From CAZYXZ01 sp964651395 (GTDB lineage: Bacteria > Actinomycetota > Actinomycetes > BP-191), in the NCBI GenBank assembly GCA_964651395.1, contig CAZYXZ010000004.1:12330-76329 (forward strand): a DNA stretch of 64,000 nucleotides, written 5' to 3'. A model generated the notes under the pieces. It worked only from the letters and a program-made list of their open reading frames with translations. It did no database searches and had not been told where the DNA came from. This document shows, piece by piece, positions 1-10,175 of the stretch. The position numbers and the translations under genes are program-made. Position 1 is the first letter of the stretch. Each line of letters opens with the position of its first letter.

Positions 1-1075
1 ACGCCCGGCACGAAGCCGAAGAACGGCGAGCCGCTCGTGGACGCGCGGACGACGCCGAGGTTGTAGACCACCTTGGGGCCGAGCTCGACGAGCGAGGGGA
101 CCATCGGGTTGTTGAGGACTTCCTGGAGCTCCGGCGGCAGCATGCCGATCAGCTCGTTGTAGAGGTCGCGGTAGGGCACGACGCCACTGAGCGCGTCGCG
201 CAGGACCCGCGTGTCGATGCTGATCTGCAGCGCGTACGACTCCCACGACGCGTCCGCGCCGTCCACCGCGTGCATCTCCGCCGGACCGCTGACCGCGATG
301 CCCAGCTGGGCCAGGCCGTCGGCGACCTCCGCGGGGATGCCCGGGATCTCGGTCGCGGACCCGGCGACGTGCAGCCCGGCCTCGTCGACGACGAACTCGG
401 TGCCGGCGATGGACAGACCGGTGACGACCGAGCGCCCGACGCTGGTCGCGGTCAGCGCGCCGCTCGACGCGGTCGACTCCGCATTGACGCCCTGCACGCG
501 GATGACGCCGCCGCCGAGGACCAGATCACTGGCGGTGGCCACCGCCTTCGCCGTGATGCGCGTGTCCGTGAGCGTCGTCGTCGTGGTCGAGGACACCTGG
601 CCGGCGCTGAGCACCTCGGTCACCGGGAACTGCTGCCCGGTCGTCGCGACGGCCGTGCCGCCCTTCTCACCGGCTGTCACCGTCATCGTCGCGACGCCCA
701 TGTCATTCGTCGCCTCGTGCTGACCGCCCGGGAAAGTCGCGCGTGCGACGACCGGGTAGTTCTGCGCGCCGAGGCCCAGCGTCTCGCTGATCGTGCCGAA
801 GCCGTCCCCGAGCCCGGCGCCCGGCCACAGTGCGCTGGCCACGCTGAGCACGGACGGGCCGGTCGACGTGCTGACCTGGCTGAAGGCGACGTCGCCTTCG
901 GCCTGCGGACTGGTCGGCAGCGGGATGACCGGCTCGTAGATGCGCACGGTCACCGGCGACGCGGACACCGTCGCGGTGTAGCCGCCGAGCACGGGGTCGG
1001 CCGCGCTGACCGGGCCGGCCGGAACGACGGTGAAGAGGCCAGCCACGAGGAGTGCGGCCGAGAGACGCACCGTTC

Positions 1076-1079
<4 letters not shown>
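1..1079 (-). CDS. Exported protein of Liv cassette 1 (partial, C-terminus beyond window)
   Basis: The gene starts at an ATG whose first bases overlap the livF stop (ATGA), so the two are translationally coupled, and it runs off the left edge after about 359 residues. The first 27 residues form a signal peptide (MRTVRLSAALLVAG then a small-residue cleavage site after VSAAD). The rest is low-complexity, Ala/Val/Thr-rich, beta-type sequence with no catalytic motif. It is related to the exported protein at 32652-33944 at the same place in the second Liv cassette: both have a WPG motif near residue 80-90 and a V-D-x-x-G-(I/L)-H-V-A-G motif further on. Role unknown; I infer an accessory surface or wall component of the uptake system. 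Whether it also has a C-terminal membrane segment cannot be seen here. Confidence 0.75.
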
Positions 1080-1785
<706 letters not shown>

Positions 1786-1789
<4 letters not shown>

Positions 1790-2532
1790 GCCGTCGCCTC
1801 TTCTTCGGTGAGGGAGCCGAGGTAGGCCTCCTGGACGCGCGGGTCGCGCTGCACCTCGGCCGGCGTGCCGGTGGCGATGACCGCGCCGAAGTCGAAGACG
1901 TAGATGGTGTCGCAGACGCTCATGACGAGGTCCATGTCGTGCTCGACCATGAGCACCGCCCCGCCGTCGGCCGCCAGCTCCCGCAGGAGTACGCCGAACT
2001 CGTCCGTCTCGTCTTCGCCGAGGCCCGACGAGGGTTCGTCCAGCAGCAACAGCCTAGGTTCGATCGCGAGCGCGCGGGCCAGTTCCAGCAGACGCGCGGC
2101 GCCGGTGGGCACTGAGTCGGCCGGCTGGTCCAGCCAGGCGCCGATGCCCACGCGCTCGACGAGTCGCTTCGCGACGCTCTCTGCGTCGCCGTCGTGCTTG
2201 TCGCTCCACCTGCGGTGGATCTCCGCAGCGCAGAGCACGTTCTCCCACACCGTGAGCGAGCCGAAGGCTTCCAGCCGCTGGAAGGTGCGACCGATGCCGC
2301 GCCGGGCGCGCTCGTACGGACTCTTCTCGGTCACGTCCTCGTCGTTGAAGCGGACCCGGCCGGAGTTCGGTCGCTGGAGGCCGCTGATGACGTTGAACAG
2401 CGTCGTCTTGCCCGCGCCGTTGGGTCCGATCAGCCCGGTGACCAGGCCGGGGTCGACGTCCATCGTCGCGCCGGCCACGGCGGTGATGCCGCCGAACTTC
2501 ACGACGACCTCGTCGAGCTCAAGAAGCGCCAC
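1786..2532 (-). CDS. livG: Branched-chain-type ABC transporter ATP-binding protein (LivG)
   Basis: ATPase subunit of 248 residues. The GTG start at 2532 is chosen because an AGGAGGT ribosome site lies about eight bases upstream; longer in-frame starts lack one. The start lies 14 bases inside the permease gene. Walker A is at residues 36-44 (GPNGAGKTT) and Walker B is LLLLDEPSSGL. The usual LSGGQ-like signature is replaced by VPTGAARLLELARAL. The same divergence (LPTGLARLVELGRAL) occurs in the paralogue at 31178-31945, so it is a feature of this LivG branch and not decay. It probably works with LivF in one importer. Confidence 0.92.
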
Positions 2533-4444
2533 TGAGGGACACCTCCTGCTCGAGGACGTCGACCCGCCCGGCCGGCGCGCCCGCACCCGGGCCGAACCTC
2601 GGCAGCCGGTCGCGGATGAACCGGCCGACCAGGAAGACGTGGCTGGCCAGCCCGTTCGGGTTTCGCCCGAGCGCGACCGCGCCGATGCCGACCAGCAGGA
2701 ACGCGAGACCGGCCAGTGTCGGGTAGCGCGTCTGGAGCACGGGCAGCAACATCAGCACGATGCCGCCGAGCACCGCGCCGGTCACCGACGTCACGCCGGC
2801 CACCACGACGACGAGCATGAGCGGCAGGCTGTTGAACAGCTGGAACGTCGTCGCGCCGGCGCTCTGCTCGAGACCGCCGAGCAGGCCACCGGCCAGCCCG
2901 GCGATCCCCGCGCTGACCGCGAAGACGAGCACGCGTGTGCCGGTGAGGTTCACGCCGAGCGTGCCGCACGCCGCGGGGCTGTCGCGCATGGCGATGAGCA
3001 GGCGCCCGAAGCTTCCGCGGCGCATGGCCACCAGCAGGATGCCGACCACGGTCACGACGACGGCGGCCATGACGGCGTAGGAGCGCTCGCTGTCGAGCTG
3101 GATGCCACCGACCGACACGCGCTTCACCGGCAGGATGCCGTTGTACTGGAACGCGAAGCTGGCTTGGAAGATCAGCTTGTCCATCATGTCCGCGAACGCC
3201 AGCGTCCCGAGCGCGAGGTAGAGGCCGCGCAGCCGGAGGATGGGCAACGCGATCAGCGCGCCCACGGCTGCGGCGACCAGGGCACCGGCCAGCAGGGCGA
3301 GCGGCGAGCTCGTGTTGAGGCGCGCGACGACCAGCGCGCCGATGCCGGCGAATGTGAACTGGGCGAGCGACACGAAGCCGCCATAGCCCGTGAGCAGCAG
3401 CAGCGACAGCATCAGCAGCGCGTAGCACATGCCCAGCGCGAGCCGGCTCGTGTTCGCGCGGCTGAGCTGGTCGGAGAGCAGCCACACCGCGACGACGAAG
3501 CCGACACCGACGGCGAGACTGCGGTTGAGCGTCGGCACCGGGACGGCGCGGATGCCCCTCACCTGACCGATGCGCAGCTGTACCTGCGGGAGGAAGAGCA
3601 GGATCGCGAACAGCAGGATGACCGGCACCGACGGCTGCAGGCCGAGCCAGAACCCGCCTGCCTTCACGTAACCGACGACGTAGGACTGGGCCAGCCCGAG
3701 CGCGATCGCGCCCACGAAAGTCAGCGGCAGGCTCTTGAGCCGGCCGAGCATCGCCGCGGCGTACGCGCTGATCACCAGGAGTGTCAGGGCGTAGTAGTCG
3801 AGGCCGACTCTCGGGACGAGCAGGATGCCCGCGAGCGCGGCGAGTGCCGACCCGCCCGCCCAGGACAGCGTCGAGAGCCGGTCCGGCTTCACCCCGTGCA
3901 GCCCGACCAGTACGTCGGAGTCGACGACCGCCCGCATCGCGATGCCGAGGCGGGTCTTGGACAGGAACACGTAGAGGCCGCCGGCGACCAGAATCGCCAT
4001 GACGACGGTGATGACGTCGTTGGCCGACACCACCACCGAGCCGATGGTGAGGTTGTTGCCGGGCAGGAAGCCCTTCACCTGCCTGGCCGCGGGGGGCCAG
4101 ATCGTCTGTGCGGCGCCGAGCAGCCCGACGAGCAGCCCGACCGTGATGACGAGGGAGACGCTGACCTGCGCCTCGGCCAGGCCGCGCATCATGAACCGCT
4201 CGATGAGCGCGCCGAACAGCGGCGCCGCGACCAGCACGACGAGCAGCGCCGCGAGCCACTGCGGCAGGCCGCGGTTGACGGCCAGCTCCCAGTAGCCGAA
4301 CGCCATGAACATGCCGATCGCGCCGTGCGCGATGTTGAACACCCGTGAGGTCGCGTAGGTGAGGACGAGGCCGCTGGCGGCGATCGCGTACGCCGAGCCG
4401 ATCACGATCCCGATGACCGTGTAGGCGAAGAACTCCTCGACCAT
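2519..4444 (-). CDS. Fused LivH-LivM ABC permease
   Basis: A single polypeptide of 641 residues containing what are normally two permeases. The N-terminal half is LivH-like, with the FNIAHGAIGM motif near residue 36. The C-terminal half, from about residue 340, is LivM-like (LTGYGGFVSLAQFTFAGIGA), ending with the charged LGRNPNGL tail typical of LivM. About 16 or more hydrophobic helices are evident. The reading frame is continuous, and the paralogue at 29245-31191 has the same fusion, so this is genuine architecture. It starts six bases after the binding-protein stop. It is the inner-membrane channel of the importer; substrate not deducible. Confidence 0.92.
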   Translation of the reverse strand: MVEEFFAYTVIGIVIGSAYAIAASGLVLTYATSRVFNIAHGAIGMFMAFGYWELAVNRGLPQWLAALLVVLVAAPLFGALIERFMMRGLAEAQVSVSLVITVGLLVGLLGAAQTIWPPAARQVKGFLPGNNLTIGSVVVSANDVITVVMAILVAGGLYVFLSKTRLGIAMRAVVDSDVLVGLHGVKPDRLSTLSWAGGSALAALAGILLVPRVGLDYYALTLLVISAYAAAMLGRLKSLPLTFVGAIALGLAQSYVVGYVKAGGFWLGLQPSVPVILLFAILLFLPQVQLRIGQVRGIRAVPVPTLNRSLAVGVGFVVAVWLLSDQLSRANTSRLALGMCYALLMLSLLLLTGYGGFVSLAQFTFAGIGALVVARLNTSSPLALLAGALVAAAVGALIALPILRLRGLYLALGTLAFADMMDKLIFQASFAFQYNGILPVKRVSVGGIQLDSERSYAVMAAVVVTVVGILLVAMRRGSFGRLLIAMRDSPAACGTLGVNLTGTRVLVFAVSAGIAGLAGGLLGGLEQSAGATTFQLFNSLPLMLVVVVAGVTSVTGAVLGGIVLMLLPVLQTRYPTLAGLAFLLVGIGAVALGRNPNGLASHVFLVGRFIRDRLPRFGPGAGAPAGRVDVLEQEVSLSGAS

Positions 4445-4450
4445 GTCCGG

Positions 4451-5899
4451 TTACCCGGAGATGAGCGGGTTGCACGCCCACCCGCTGGACGGGAAGACCC
4501 GCTTCCAGGCGCCGCTCTGGCGCTGGATGAACGCGAAGCAGTTCGACGTCGTCTTCTCCCCGACGTTCTGCGCGGAGGAGACACCGTTGCCGGTCCAGTC
4601 GTCGACCTTGCGGGCCTCTGCGAGGATCGCCTTGCGAGTGAGGTCAGGACCGACCTTGGCAGCGAGCGTCACGAACAACCGCGCCGCCGACCAGGCGAAG
4701 AGCCCGAAGTAGCCGGGCTTGGCGTTCCCGGCCACGCGCTTCAGCCAGGTGAGGTACAGCTGCAGCTCGGCGTTGTTGCCGCCCTCTTCGAACAGCGCAG
4801 AGTCGATGTAGACGTAGGCCTTCTCCGCCGCGTCGCCGGCGCCGTCCGTGAACGCCTGGCTGTACCCGCCGATCGGGTCGAGCAGGAACATGTCGGCCGT
4901 GAAGTTCTGCTCCTTCATGGTCTGCGCGAGCTTTACGCCGTGCTCCGCGGAACCCAGCCACTGCACGAACCGCACGCCCTTGCTCTTCATCTGCTGCACG
5001 AACGGCGCGTAGTTGAACGTCGCGACGTCCACGGGCTGGACGTAGATGAACTTCCAGCCGTGGCCGTACTTCTCATACGTCTTGATGTTCGCCTGAGCGT
5101 TCTCCGCGGAGGCACCGGCGTTGAGGTAGATGTACGCCGCCTTGCTCACCGCCTCCGGGAACGTCTCGGAGATGTACTTCGGCAGCGTCGAGGAGAGGAC
5201 CCCGGCCTTCGTGCCGGAGGCGGCGTAGGTGTTGGTGGCCGCCTGGTGCGCCTTCGTCACCGCCGCCGCGGAGAAGTCGGCGATGCCGCAGCTCTGTCCC
5301 TCACCCGCGCCGCCGTCGTCGAACGCCGAGATCGAGCCGACCGAGGCGAAGGTCTGGTCGCACGCCTCGAGGGTGGCGTTGCGGTGGGCGTTGGACGCCG
5401 TACCCGAGTCGTAGGTCTTCAGCTTGAGCTGGCGGCCGCAGACGCCGCCGTACGTCGCGTTCCAGTAGGCGACGAAGGCCTTGGTGGCCTGCTGCGCCGA
5501 CTCGAAGAGGCCGGGGACCGGGCCGCTGATGTCGGCGATGTTGGCCAGCGTGATGCTGTCCTTGGTCACGCCGACGTCGGTGTTGCCCTTGTCGCCGGGC
5601 GCGCACGCGACCGGCTGGCCGCCACCGCCGGGTCCGGTGCTGCCGCTCGGGCCGGTGACCGGCGTACCGCCCGGGCCGGCCGTGGCGCCGGGGCCCGGAC
5701 CGGTCGTCGGCCCGCCTGCGATCGGCGTGCCTCCGGGGTCGGTCGTCCCCGTGCCGTTGCCAGTGTTCGTGGTGCCGCCGCGGCCGGTGCCGTTGATGGC
5801 GACGTCGCGCTGCTCGGTGGTCAGCCGCGCGCCGCAGGCGCCGGAGAGCATGGCGAGGGTCAGGAAGACCACGGCTGAGGTTCGGGGAAGTCGCTGCAC
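4451..5899 (-). CDS. Lipoprotein substrate-binding protein of Liv cassette 1
   Basis: A Peripla_BP_6-type binding protein of 482 residues, starting at GTG 5899, two bases after the alcohol dehydrogenase stop. A lipoprotein signal ends in the lipobox LSGAC near residue 22. A long Gly/Thr/Pro-rich spacer (residues about 40-95) then tethers the binding domain to the membrane surface. The domain opens with GVTKDSITLANIADISGPVPG, the normal start of the fold. The homologue at 27752-29221 has the same lipobox, spacer and SGPVPGLF motif. Its place just after a dehydrogenase suggests the ligand is a catabolic substrate and not a nutrient amino acid (inference). Confidence 0.9.
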   Translation of the reverse strand: MQRLPRTSAVVFLTLAMLSGACGARLTTEQRDVAINGTGRGGTTNTGNGTGTTDPGGTPIAGGPTTGPGPGATAGPGGTPVTGPSGSTGPGGGGQPVACAPGDKGNTDVGVTKDSITLANIADISGPVPGLFESAQQATKAFVAYWNATYGGVCGRQLKLKTYDSGTASNAHRNATLEACDQTFASVGSISAFDDGGAGEGQSCGIADFSAAAVTKAHQAATNTYAASGTKAGVLSSTLPKYISETFPEAVSKAAYIYLNAGASAENAQANIKTYEKYGHGWKFIYVQPVDVATFNYAPFVQQMKSKGVRFVQWLGSAEHGVKLAQTMKEQNFTADMFLLDPIGGYSQAFTDGAGDAAEKAYVYIDSALFEEGGNNAELQLYLTWLKRVAGNAKPGYFGLFAWSAARLFVTLAAKVGPDLTRKAILAEARKVDDWTGNGVSSAQNVGEKTTSNCFAFIQRQSGAWKRVFPSSGWACNPLISG

Positions 5900-5901
5900 G
5901 G

Positions 5902-7025
5902 TCAGCCGATCTCGATGACCTGCCGGATTTCCTGGCCCCCCTGCAGGGCCTCGACGGCGTCGTTGATGTCGTCGAGATGGATCCGCCTCGTGATCATCCC
6001 GTCGAGGTCGAGGCGCCCCGCCTTCCAGAGGTTGATCAGCCGCGGGAAGTCGCGGCGCACGTCGCCGTTGCCGTAGTAGGCGCTCTTGATCGTCTTGTCG
6101 AGGAAGAACAGCTCGAAGGCGCTGAACGTGATCATGTCGTCGAGCCGCGGGGCGCCGACGACGACGCACATGCCGCCGCGACGGGTGTTGTCGTAGGCCT
6201 GACGCACCGTCGCGGAGAGGCCGACCACCTCGAAGGTGTAGTCGAATCCGTCGCCGGTGAGCTCGGCCATCGTCGCCGGGAGGTCGTCCGGCTTCACCGC
6301 GTGCGTGGCGCCGAACTGCTTGGCCCACTCGAGCTTCTTGTCGACCATGTCCACGGCCACGATCACACTCGCGCCGGACAGCCGCGCGCCCTGGATGGCG
6401 CTGATGCCGACGCCGCCGCAGCCGATGACGAGGACCGACGAGCCCGGCTCGNNNNNNNNNNGCCCTACCGCGTGCTGGCCCGCAAGTACCGGCCCTCGAC
6501 CTTCGCCGAGTTGATGACCGCGCCCGCGCCGGTCATGACGCCGCAGCCGATCAGCGAGGCGATGTCGAAGGGCACGTCGTTGTCGATCTTCACGGCGCCG
6601 GACTGCGGCAGCAGGATCTCCTCGGCGAACGTGCCGATGCCCGCGAAGCCGGCCAGCGGCGCGTCGTTGAGCCGGAAGTTCGGCGCCATCGACGACGAGA
6701 TCGTGTAACTCATGCAGAGGTACGGCTGGTTGCTGCGGCAGGCGCGGCACGAGCCGCACGGCGGCGTCCAGCTGACGATGACGTGGTCGCCGACGGCCAG
6801 CCCCTGCACGGCGCTGCCGATCTCGGTGATCTCGCCGGCGCCCTCATGCCCCAGGACGCAGGGGATCGGCTGCGGCAGCGTGCCGTTGATGGCCGACAGG
6901 TCGGAGTGGCAGACACCGGTCGCCCGGATCTTCACCTTCACATCGGTCGCGCCGATCGTGTTGAGCTCCACGTCGTCGCGGACCTCGACCTTGCCGTTGA
7001 CCTCCTGCAGTACTGCGGCCCTCAT
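5902..7025 (-). CDS. Zinc-dependent alcohol dehydrogenase (MDR), interrupted by an assembly gap
   Basis: Medium-chain zinc alcohol dehydrogenase. N-terminal part: catalytic zinc ligands GVCHSDL and GHEGAGE, and the four-cysteine structural-zinc loop (PPCGSCRACRSNQPYLC). C-terminal part: Rossmann motif GCGGVGI. Between them lie ten Ns and about 37 unrelated bases. Joining V-E at 6495-6500 directly to P-G-S-S at 6436-6447 restores the expected AKVEPGSSVLVIGCGGVG run and gives about 358 residues, the normal family length. So the gene is probably intact in the organism and broken only in the assembly. It leads the operon that continues into Liv cassette 1, which suggests the imported compound, or a product of it, is an alcohol or aldehyde. 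Confidence 0.88.
6452..6461. other. Scaffold gap of ten Ns
   Basis: Ten undefined bases inside the alcohol dehydrogenase gene. The coding sequences on either side join without missing residues once the flanking foreign piece (6462-6498) is dropped, so the gap is probably a scaffolding artefact with no real missing DNA. Confidence 0.95.
6462..6498 (+). other. Likely chimeric contig end: fragment of a foreign dnaX
   Basis: On the plus strand these bases and the next few codons read PYRVLARKYRPSTFAEL, which matches the strongly conserved N-terminus of DNA polymerase III gamma/tau, in a form I associate with alphaproteobacteria. The stretch interrupts the alcohol dehydrogenase frame. The shared bases that follow (TCGACCTTCGCCGAG) fit both genes on opposite strands, which would explain a false overlap during assembly. 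This is inference from motif recognition; no full dnaX is present. Confidence 0.6.
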
Positions 7026-7066
7026 GCGTTTCCCCTCAGTTGCGCCGGATTTCCGAGTAGATCACG

Positions 7067-8791
7067 TCAAGCTGTGGGCACGCTCACGGTGTCGCGGCCG
7101 GAGCGGAGCACGGTGCCGGGGGTCGCGCCGGTGGCGACGCCGTCGCGCAGGGTCACCGTTCCGTTCACCAGGACTCGCACGACACCTTTGCTGCCTGCGG
7201 TGAGCCGCGGCGCGCCACCGGGCAGGTCGTGGACCAGCGTCGCGTCCTCGCTGGCGATGGTCTCCGGGTCGAAGACGACGAGGTCGGCGTGGAAGCCCTC
7301 GGCGATACGGCCGCGCTCGCGCAGACCGAACAGCTCCGCCGGCATGCCGGTGATCATGTGCACCGCACGCTCGAGCGGGACGAGCTTGCGGCCGCGGATC
7401 GAGTCGCCGAGGAACCGGGTCGGGTACGGCGCGCCGGCCATCCGGTCGAGGTGCGCGCCGGCGTCCGAGCCGCCGAGCAGCACGTCCGGCTCGCCCCACA
7501 CCTGCTGGCGCAGCGCCCAGGTCTCGTCGTCGCTGTCGGTCGGCATCGGCCAGAGGACGGTGCGCAGCTCGTCGGCGATGACGATGTCGAGCAGCACGTC
7601 GAACGGCTCCTGGCCGCGCTCCTCGGCGATGTCCTTCACGACGCGGCCCTTCAAGCCCTCGTTCTGGGGCGAGTACGTGTCGCCGAGGACGTAGCGGCCG
7701 AAGTTGCCGAGGCGGCGGAACACGCCCGCGTCCTTGCTGTTGGCCTTGGCGTAGAGGTCGGCGCGAACGGCCGGGTCGGACAGCTTGGCGATGCGCTCGG
7801 GCACCGGCAGCGTCATGACCTCGCTCCAGCCCGGGATGAGCATGAGCGCGCAGTGGGTCAGGAAGCTCATGTTCATCGGGACGAGCACCGGCATGGTCAG
7901 CGCGACGATCCGGCCGCCGACCTCCCGGGCCCGCTTCGAGGCCTCGAGCTGGCGTGGCACCCGCTCCGGCGCGCGCGAGTCGATGGTCAGCACGTTCCAG
8001 TTGATCGGCCGGCCGGCCGCCGCGGTCATCGCGGCGAGCAGCTCGATCTCGTCGTCGGCGAACTTGTCGAGGCAACCCTGGACGATGCCCTCGAGGAACG
8101 TGCCCTCGTGCTCGCCGACCGCCGCGCAGAGGGCGAGCAGCTCGTCTTCGCTGGCGTGCCGGGAGGCGACCGGGTTGCCGTCGCCGTCGGAGTGCGTGTT
8201 GGACAGCGTCGTGGAGAAGCCCAGGCCGCCGGCGGTGAGCGACTCGTGCAGCACGCGCACCATCTCGGCCAGCTGCTCGTCGGTCGCCTTGCCGCCGATC
8301 GCGTCGTCGCCCATGACGTACTTGCGGAGCGCGCAGTGGCCGACGAGGAAGCCGGCGTTGACCGCGATGCCGCGGCCGTCGAGGGCGTCCAGGTACTCGC
8401 CGAAGGACTCCCAGGTCCACGGGACGCCGGTCTCCAGCGCCTCGAGAGGCATGCCCTCGACCTTCTGCATCATCCGGCGGATGTAGTCGGCGTCGGACTC
8501 GCGGATCGGCGCGAGCGTGAACCCGCAGTTGCCGCCGAGCACCGACGTCACGCCGTGCACGTTGGACGGCGTGGCGAACGGGTCCCAGAACAGCTGCGCG
8601 TCGTAGTGCGTGTGCACGTCGACGAAGCCGGGGGTGACGACAAGGCCGCTGGCGTCGAGGGTCTCGGTCGCGTCCTCATCGACGGTGCCGACCGCCACGA
8701 TCCGCCCGTCGCGGACGCCGACGTCGCCGACGGTGCCCGGCGTGCCGGTGCCGTCGACGACCAGCGCGCCCTTGATCAGGTAATCAAGCAC
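7067..8791 (-). CDS. N-acyl-D-amino-acid deacylase / D-aminoacylase-family amidohydrolase
   Basis: Metal-dependent amidohydrolase of about 574 residues. The N-terminal beta-domain starts YLIKGALVVDGTGTPG. The metal motif HTHYDAQLFWDP is near residues 60-70, a conserved GGNCGF follows, and the late metal Asp is in GGSDAGAHLD. The family hydrolyses amide or related bonds of acylated amino acids, and many members act on other N-acyl or cyclic amides. The GTG at 8791 puts the protein start at the usual place, but no clear ribosome site precedes it. An in-frame GTG at 8839 would start inside the large palindrome that fills the gap to the next gene. It lies downstream of the amidohydrolase at 8952-10169 on the same strand. 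Confidence 0.85.
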   Translation of the reverse strand: MLDYLIKGALVVDGTGTPGTVGDVGVRDGRIVAVGTVDEDATETLDASGLVVTPGFVDVHTHYDAQLFWDPFATPSNVHGVTSVLGGNCGFTLAPIRESDADYIRRMMQKVEGMPLEALETGVPWTWESFGEYLDALDGRGIAVNAGFLVGHCALRKYVMGDDAIGGKATDEQLAEMVRVLHESLTAGGLGFSTTLSNTHSDGDGNPVASRHASEDELLALCAAVGEHEGTFLEGIVQGCLDKFADDEIELLAAMTAAAGRPINWNVLTIDSRAPERVPRQLEASKRAREVGGRIVALTMPVLVPMNMSFLTHCALMLIPGWSEVMTLPVPERIAKLSDPAVRADLYAKANSKDAGVFRRLGNFGRYVLGDTYSPQNEGLKGRVVKDIAEERGQEPFDVLLDIVIADELRTVLWPMPTDSDDETWALRQQVWGEPDVLLGGSDAGAHLDRMAGAPYPTRFLGDSIRGRKLVPLERAVHMITGMPAELFGLRERGRIAEGFHADLVVFDPETIASEDATLVHDLPGGAPRLTAGSKGVVRVLVNGTVTLRDGVATGATPGTVLRSGRDTVSVPTA

Positions 8792-8955
8792 CAGTGCCCC
8801 ACACCGGAGGTTGCTCGCTCGATGCCGAGTCTCAGGCACCGGGTGGCAAGGCCGCAGGGAGTCCGCGTGCTGGTGGCACGCGGACGACCGAGAACGCCGC
8901 CAGCCGGTGTCTGAGGCCGGCAGCGGGCGAGAGAACCTCCGGTGTGTGGCACTAG
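8791..8955. repeat. Long imperfect palindrome filling an intergenic space
   Basis: Two arms of about 80 bases pair imperfectly. Outer blocks: 8801-8810 (ACACCGGAGG) with 8936-8945 is perfect. Middle blocks: 8831-8840 with 8906-8915 matches at 9 of 10. Core: 8861-8870 (GTCCGCGTGC) with 8876-8885 is perfect, with a five-base loop TGGTG. The element runs from the stop codon of one minus-strand gene to the start codon of the next. It could be a small mobile MITE/REP-like element or a structured mRNA region. No second copy was seen in the window. Confidence 0.75.
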
Positions 8956-10169
8956 CCCGCCCAGCGCCCTTCGGGGGTCAGGCTCAGCATCGTGATCGCG
9001 TTGCCACGCACGATCTTCGTGACCGTCTCGTCGTCGAGGTGCTTCATCTGGTCCTCGGCGATCGCGCGGGTGTTCGGCCAGGTTGAGTCGGAGTGCGGGT
9101 AGTCGCTCTCGTAGGTGACGTTGTCGACGCCGATGTGCTCGAGGTTGCGCAGCCCGTGCGGGTCGTCGAAGAAGCAGCCGTAGACGTGCCGGCGGAACAG
9201 CTCGCTGGGCGGCTCCTTCACCTTGTCCTCGACGCCGCCCCAGCCGCGGTTCTCCTCCCACACCACGTCCGCGCGGTGCAGGACGTAGGGGATCCAGCCG
9301 ATCGAGCCCTCGCTGTAGGCGATCTTCAGCTGCGGGAAGCGCGTGAACGTCCCCGACATGAGCCAGTCGACCAGGGAGTAGCAGGAGTTCGCGAAGGTCA
9401 GCGTCGAGCCGACCGCGGGTGGCGCGTCCTTCGAGGTCGACGGCATCTTGGAGGACGAGCCGATGTGCATGTTGATGGTGGTCTGCGTCTCCTCGCACGC
9501 GGCGAAGAACGGGTCCCAGTAGTTGTTGCTGTCGTGGATCGACGGCAGGTCGAGGAACGGCGGGATCTCGCTGAAGCAGACGGCGTGCACGCCGCGCTCG
9601 GCGTTCCGGCGTACCTCGGCGCCGGCCAGCTCGGCGTCCCAGAGCGGGATCAGGCAGAGCGGGATCAGGCGGCCGTCGGACGGGCCGCACCACTCCTCGA
9701 CGGTCCAGTCGTTGTAGGCCTGGACGCAGAGCAGCGCGAGCTCCTTGTCCTTCGCCTCGGTGAACGTCTGGCCGCAGAAGCGCGGGAAAGTGGGGAAGCA
9801 GAGCGACGCGTCGATCCAGTTCGTGTCCATGTCGACCAGGCGCTCCGGCACGCTCCACGCGCCCTTGCGCATGTCCTCGAAGGTCACCGCGCGCAGGTCG
9901 ACCTCGTCACGTGGGTAGCCGACGCTGGCGTCGAGGCGCATGAGCGGGCGACGGAGCTCCTCGTAGAACCACCAGTCGACGTCGGGGCCGGAGCCCTTCT
10001 CGCCCACCGCGATGGTCAGCTTCCCGCCCTTGAAGGTGAGCTCCCCGATCGGCGCACGAACCACGCGCGGGCCGATCTCGCGGTACTTGGCGGGAAGCCG
10101 GTCCTGCCAGACGTTGGGCGGCTCGACGACGTGGTCGTCGACGGAAATGATCTTGGGGAACTCCTCCAT
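8952..10169 (-). CDS. Amidohydrolase-2 family metal-dependent hydrolase
   Basis: A TIM-barrel amidohydrolase_2 protein (ACMSD/LigW-like superfamily) of 405 residues. It opens KIISVDDHVVEPP, where the usual metal-binding HxH is replaced by DDHVVEP, as is common in the actinobacterial branch. The mid-protein NMHIG and the late YESDYPHSDS, with the catalytic Asp, are present. Such enzymes act as decarboxylases or hydrolases in ring-compound breakdown. The ATG at 10169 has a close -10 (TAGAGT) and a -35 that lies within the palindromic operator at 10190-10204, so it is probably leaderless and regulated. Substrate unknown. Confidence 0.85.
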   Translation of the reverse strand: MEEFPKIISVDDHVVEPPNVWQDRLPAKYREIGPRVVRAPIGELTFKGGKLTIAVGEKGSGPDVDWWFYEELRRPLMRLDASVGYPRDEVDLRAVTFEDMRKGAWSVPERLVDMDTNWIDASLCFPTFPRFCGQTFTEAKDKELALLCVQAYNDWTVEEWCGPSDGRLIPLCLIPLWDAELAGAEVRRNAERGVHAVCFSEIPPFLDLPSIHDSNNYWDPFFAACEETQTTINMHIGSSSKMPSTSKDAPPAVGSTLTFANSCYSLVDWLMSGTFTRFPQLKIAYSEGSIGWIPYVLHRADVVWEENRGWGGVEDKVKEPPSELFRRHVYGCFFDDPHGLRNLEHIGVDNVTYESDYPHSDSTWPNTRAIAEDQMKHLDDETVTKIVRGNAITMLSLTPEGRWAG

Positions 10170-10175
10170 GGCGGG

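Noticed and set aside
1904..4348. Very long open frames on the strand opposite known genes (for example 1904-4348 plus, 22825-26418 minus, 29197-31011 minus, 40670-43591 plus, 51285-53342 minus)
   Set aside because: They lie antisense to well-supported genes, have Arg/Ala/Asp/Glu/His-biased low-information sequence and no domains; this is the usual effect of very high GC on the opposite strand.
2519..4444. Frameshift or assembly fusion of separate livH and livM genes
   Set aside because: The independent second cassette has the same continuous fusion, with no internal stop or start signal in either.
5902..7025. Alcohol dehydrogenase as a true pseudogene
   Set aside because: Coding sequence on both sides of the gap joins perfectly in frame and sense once the foreign 37 bases are removed.
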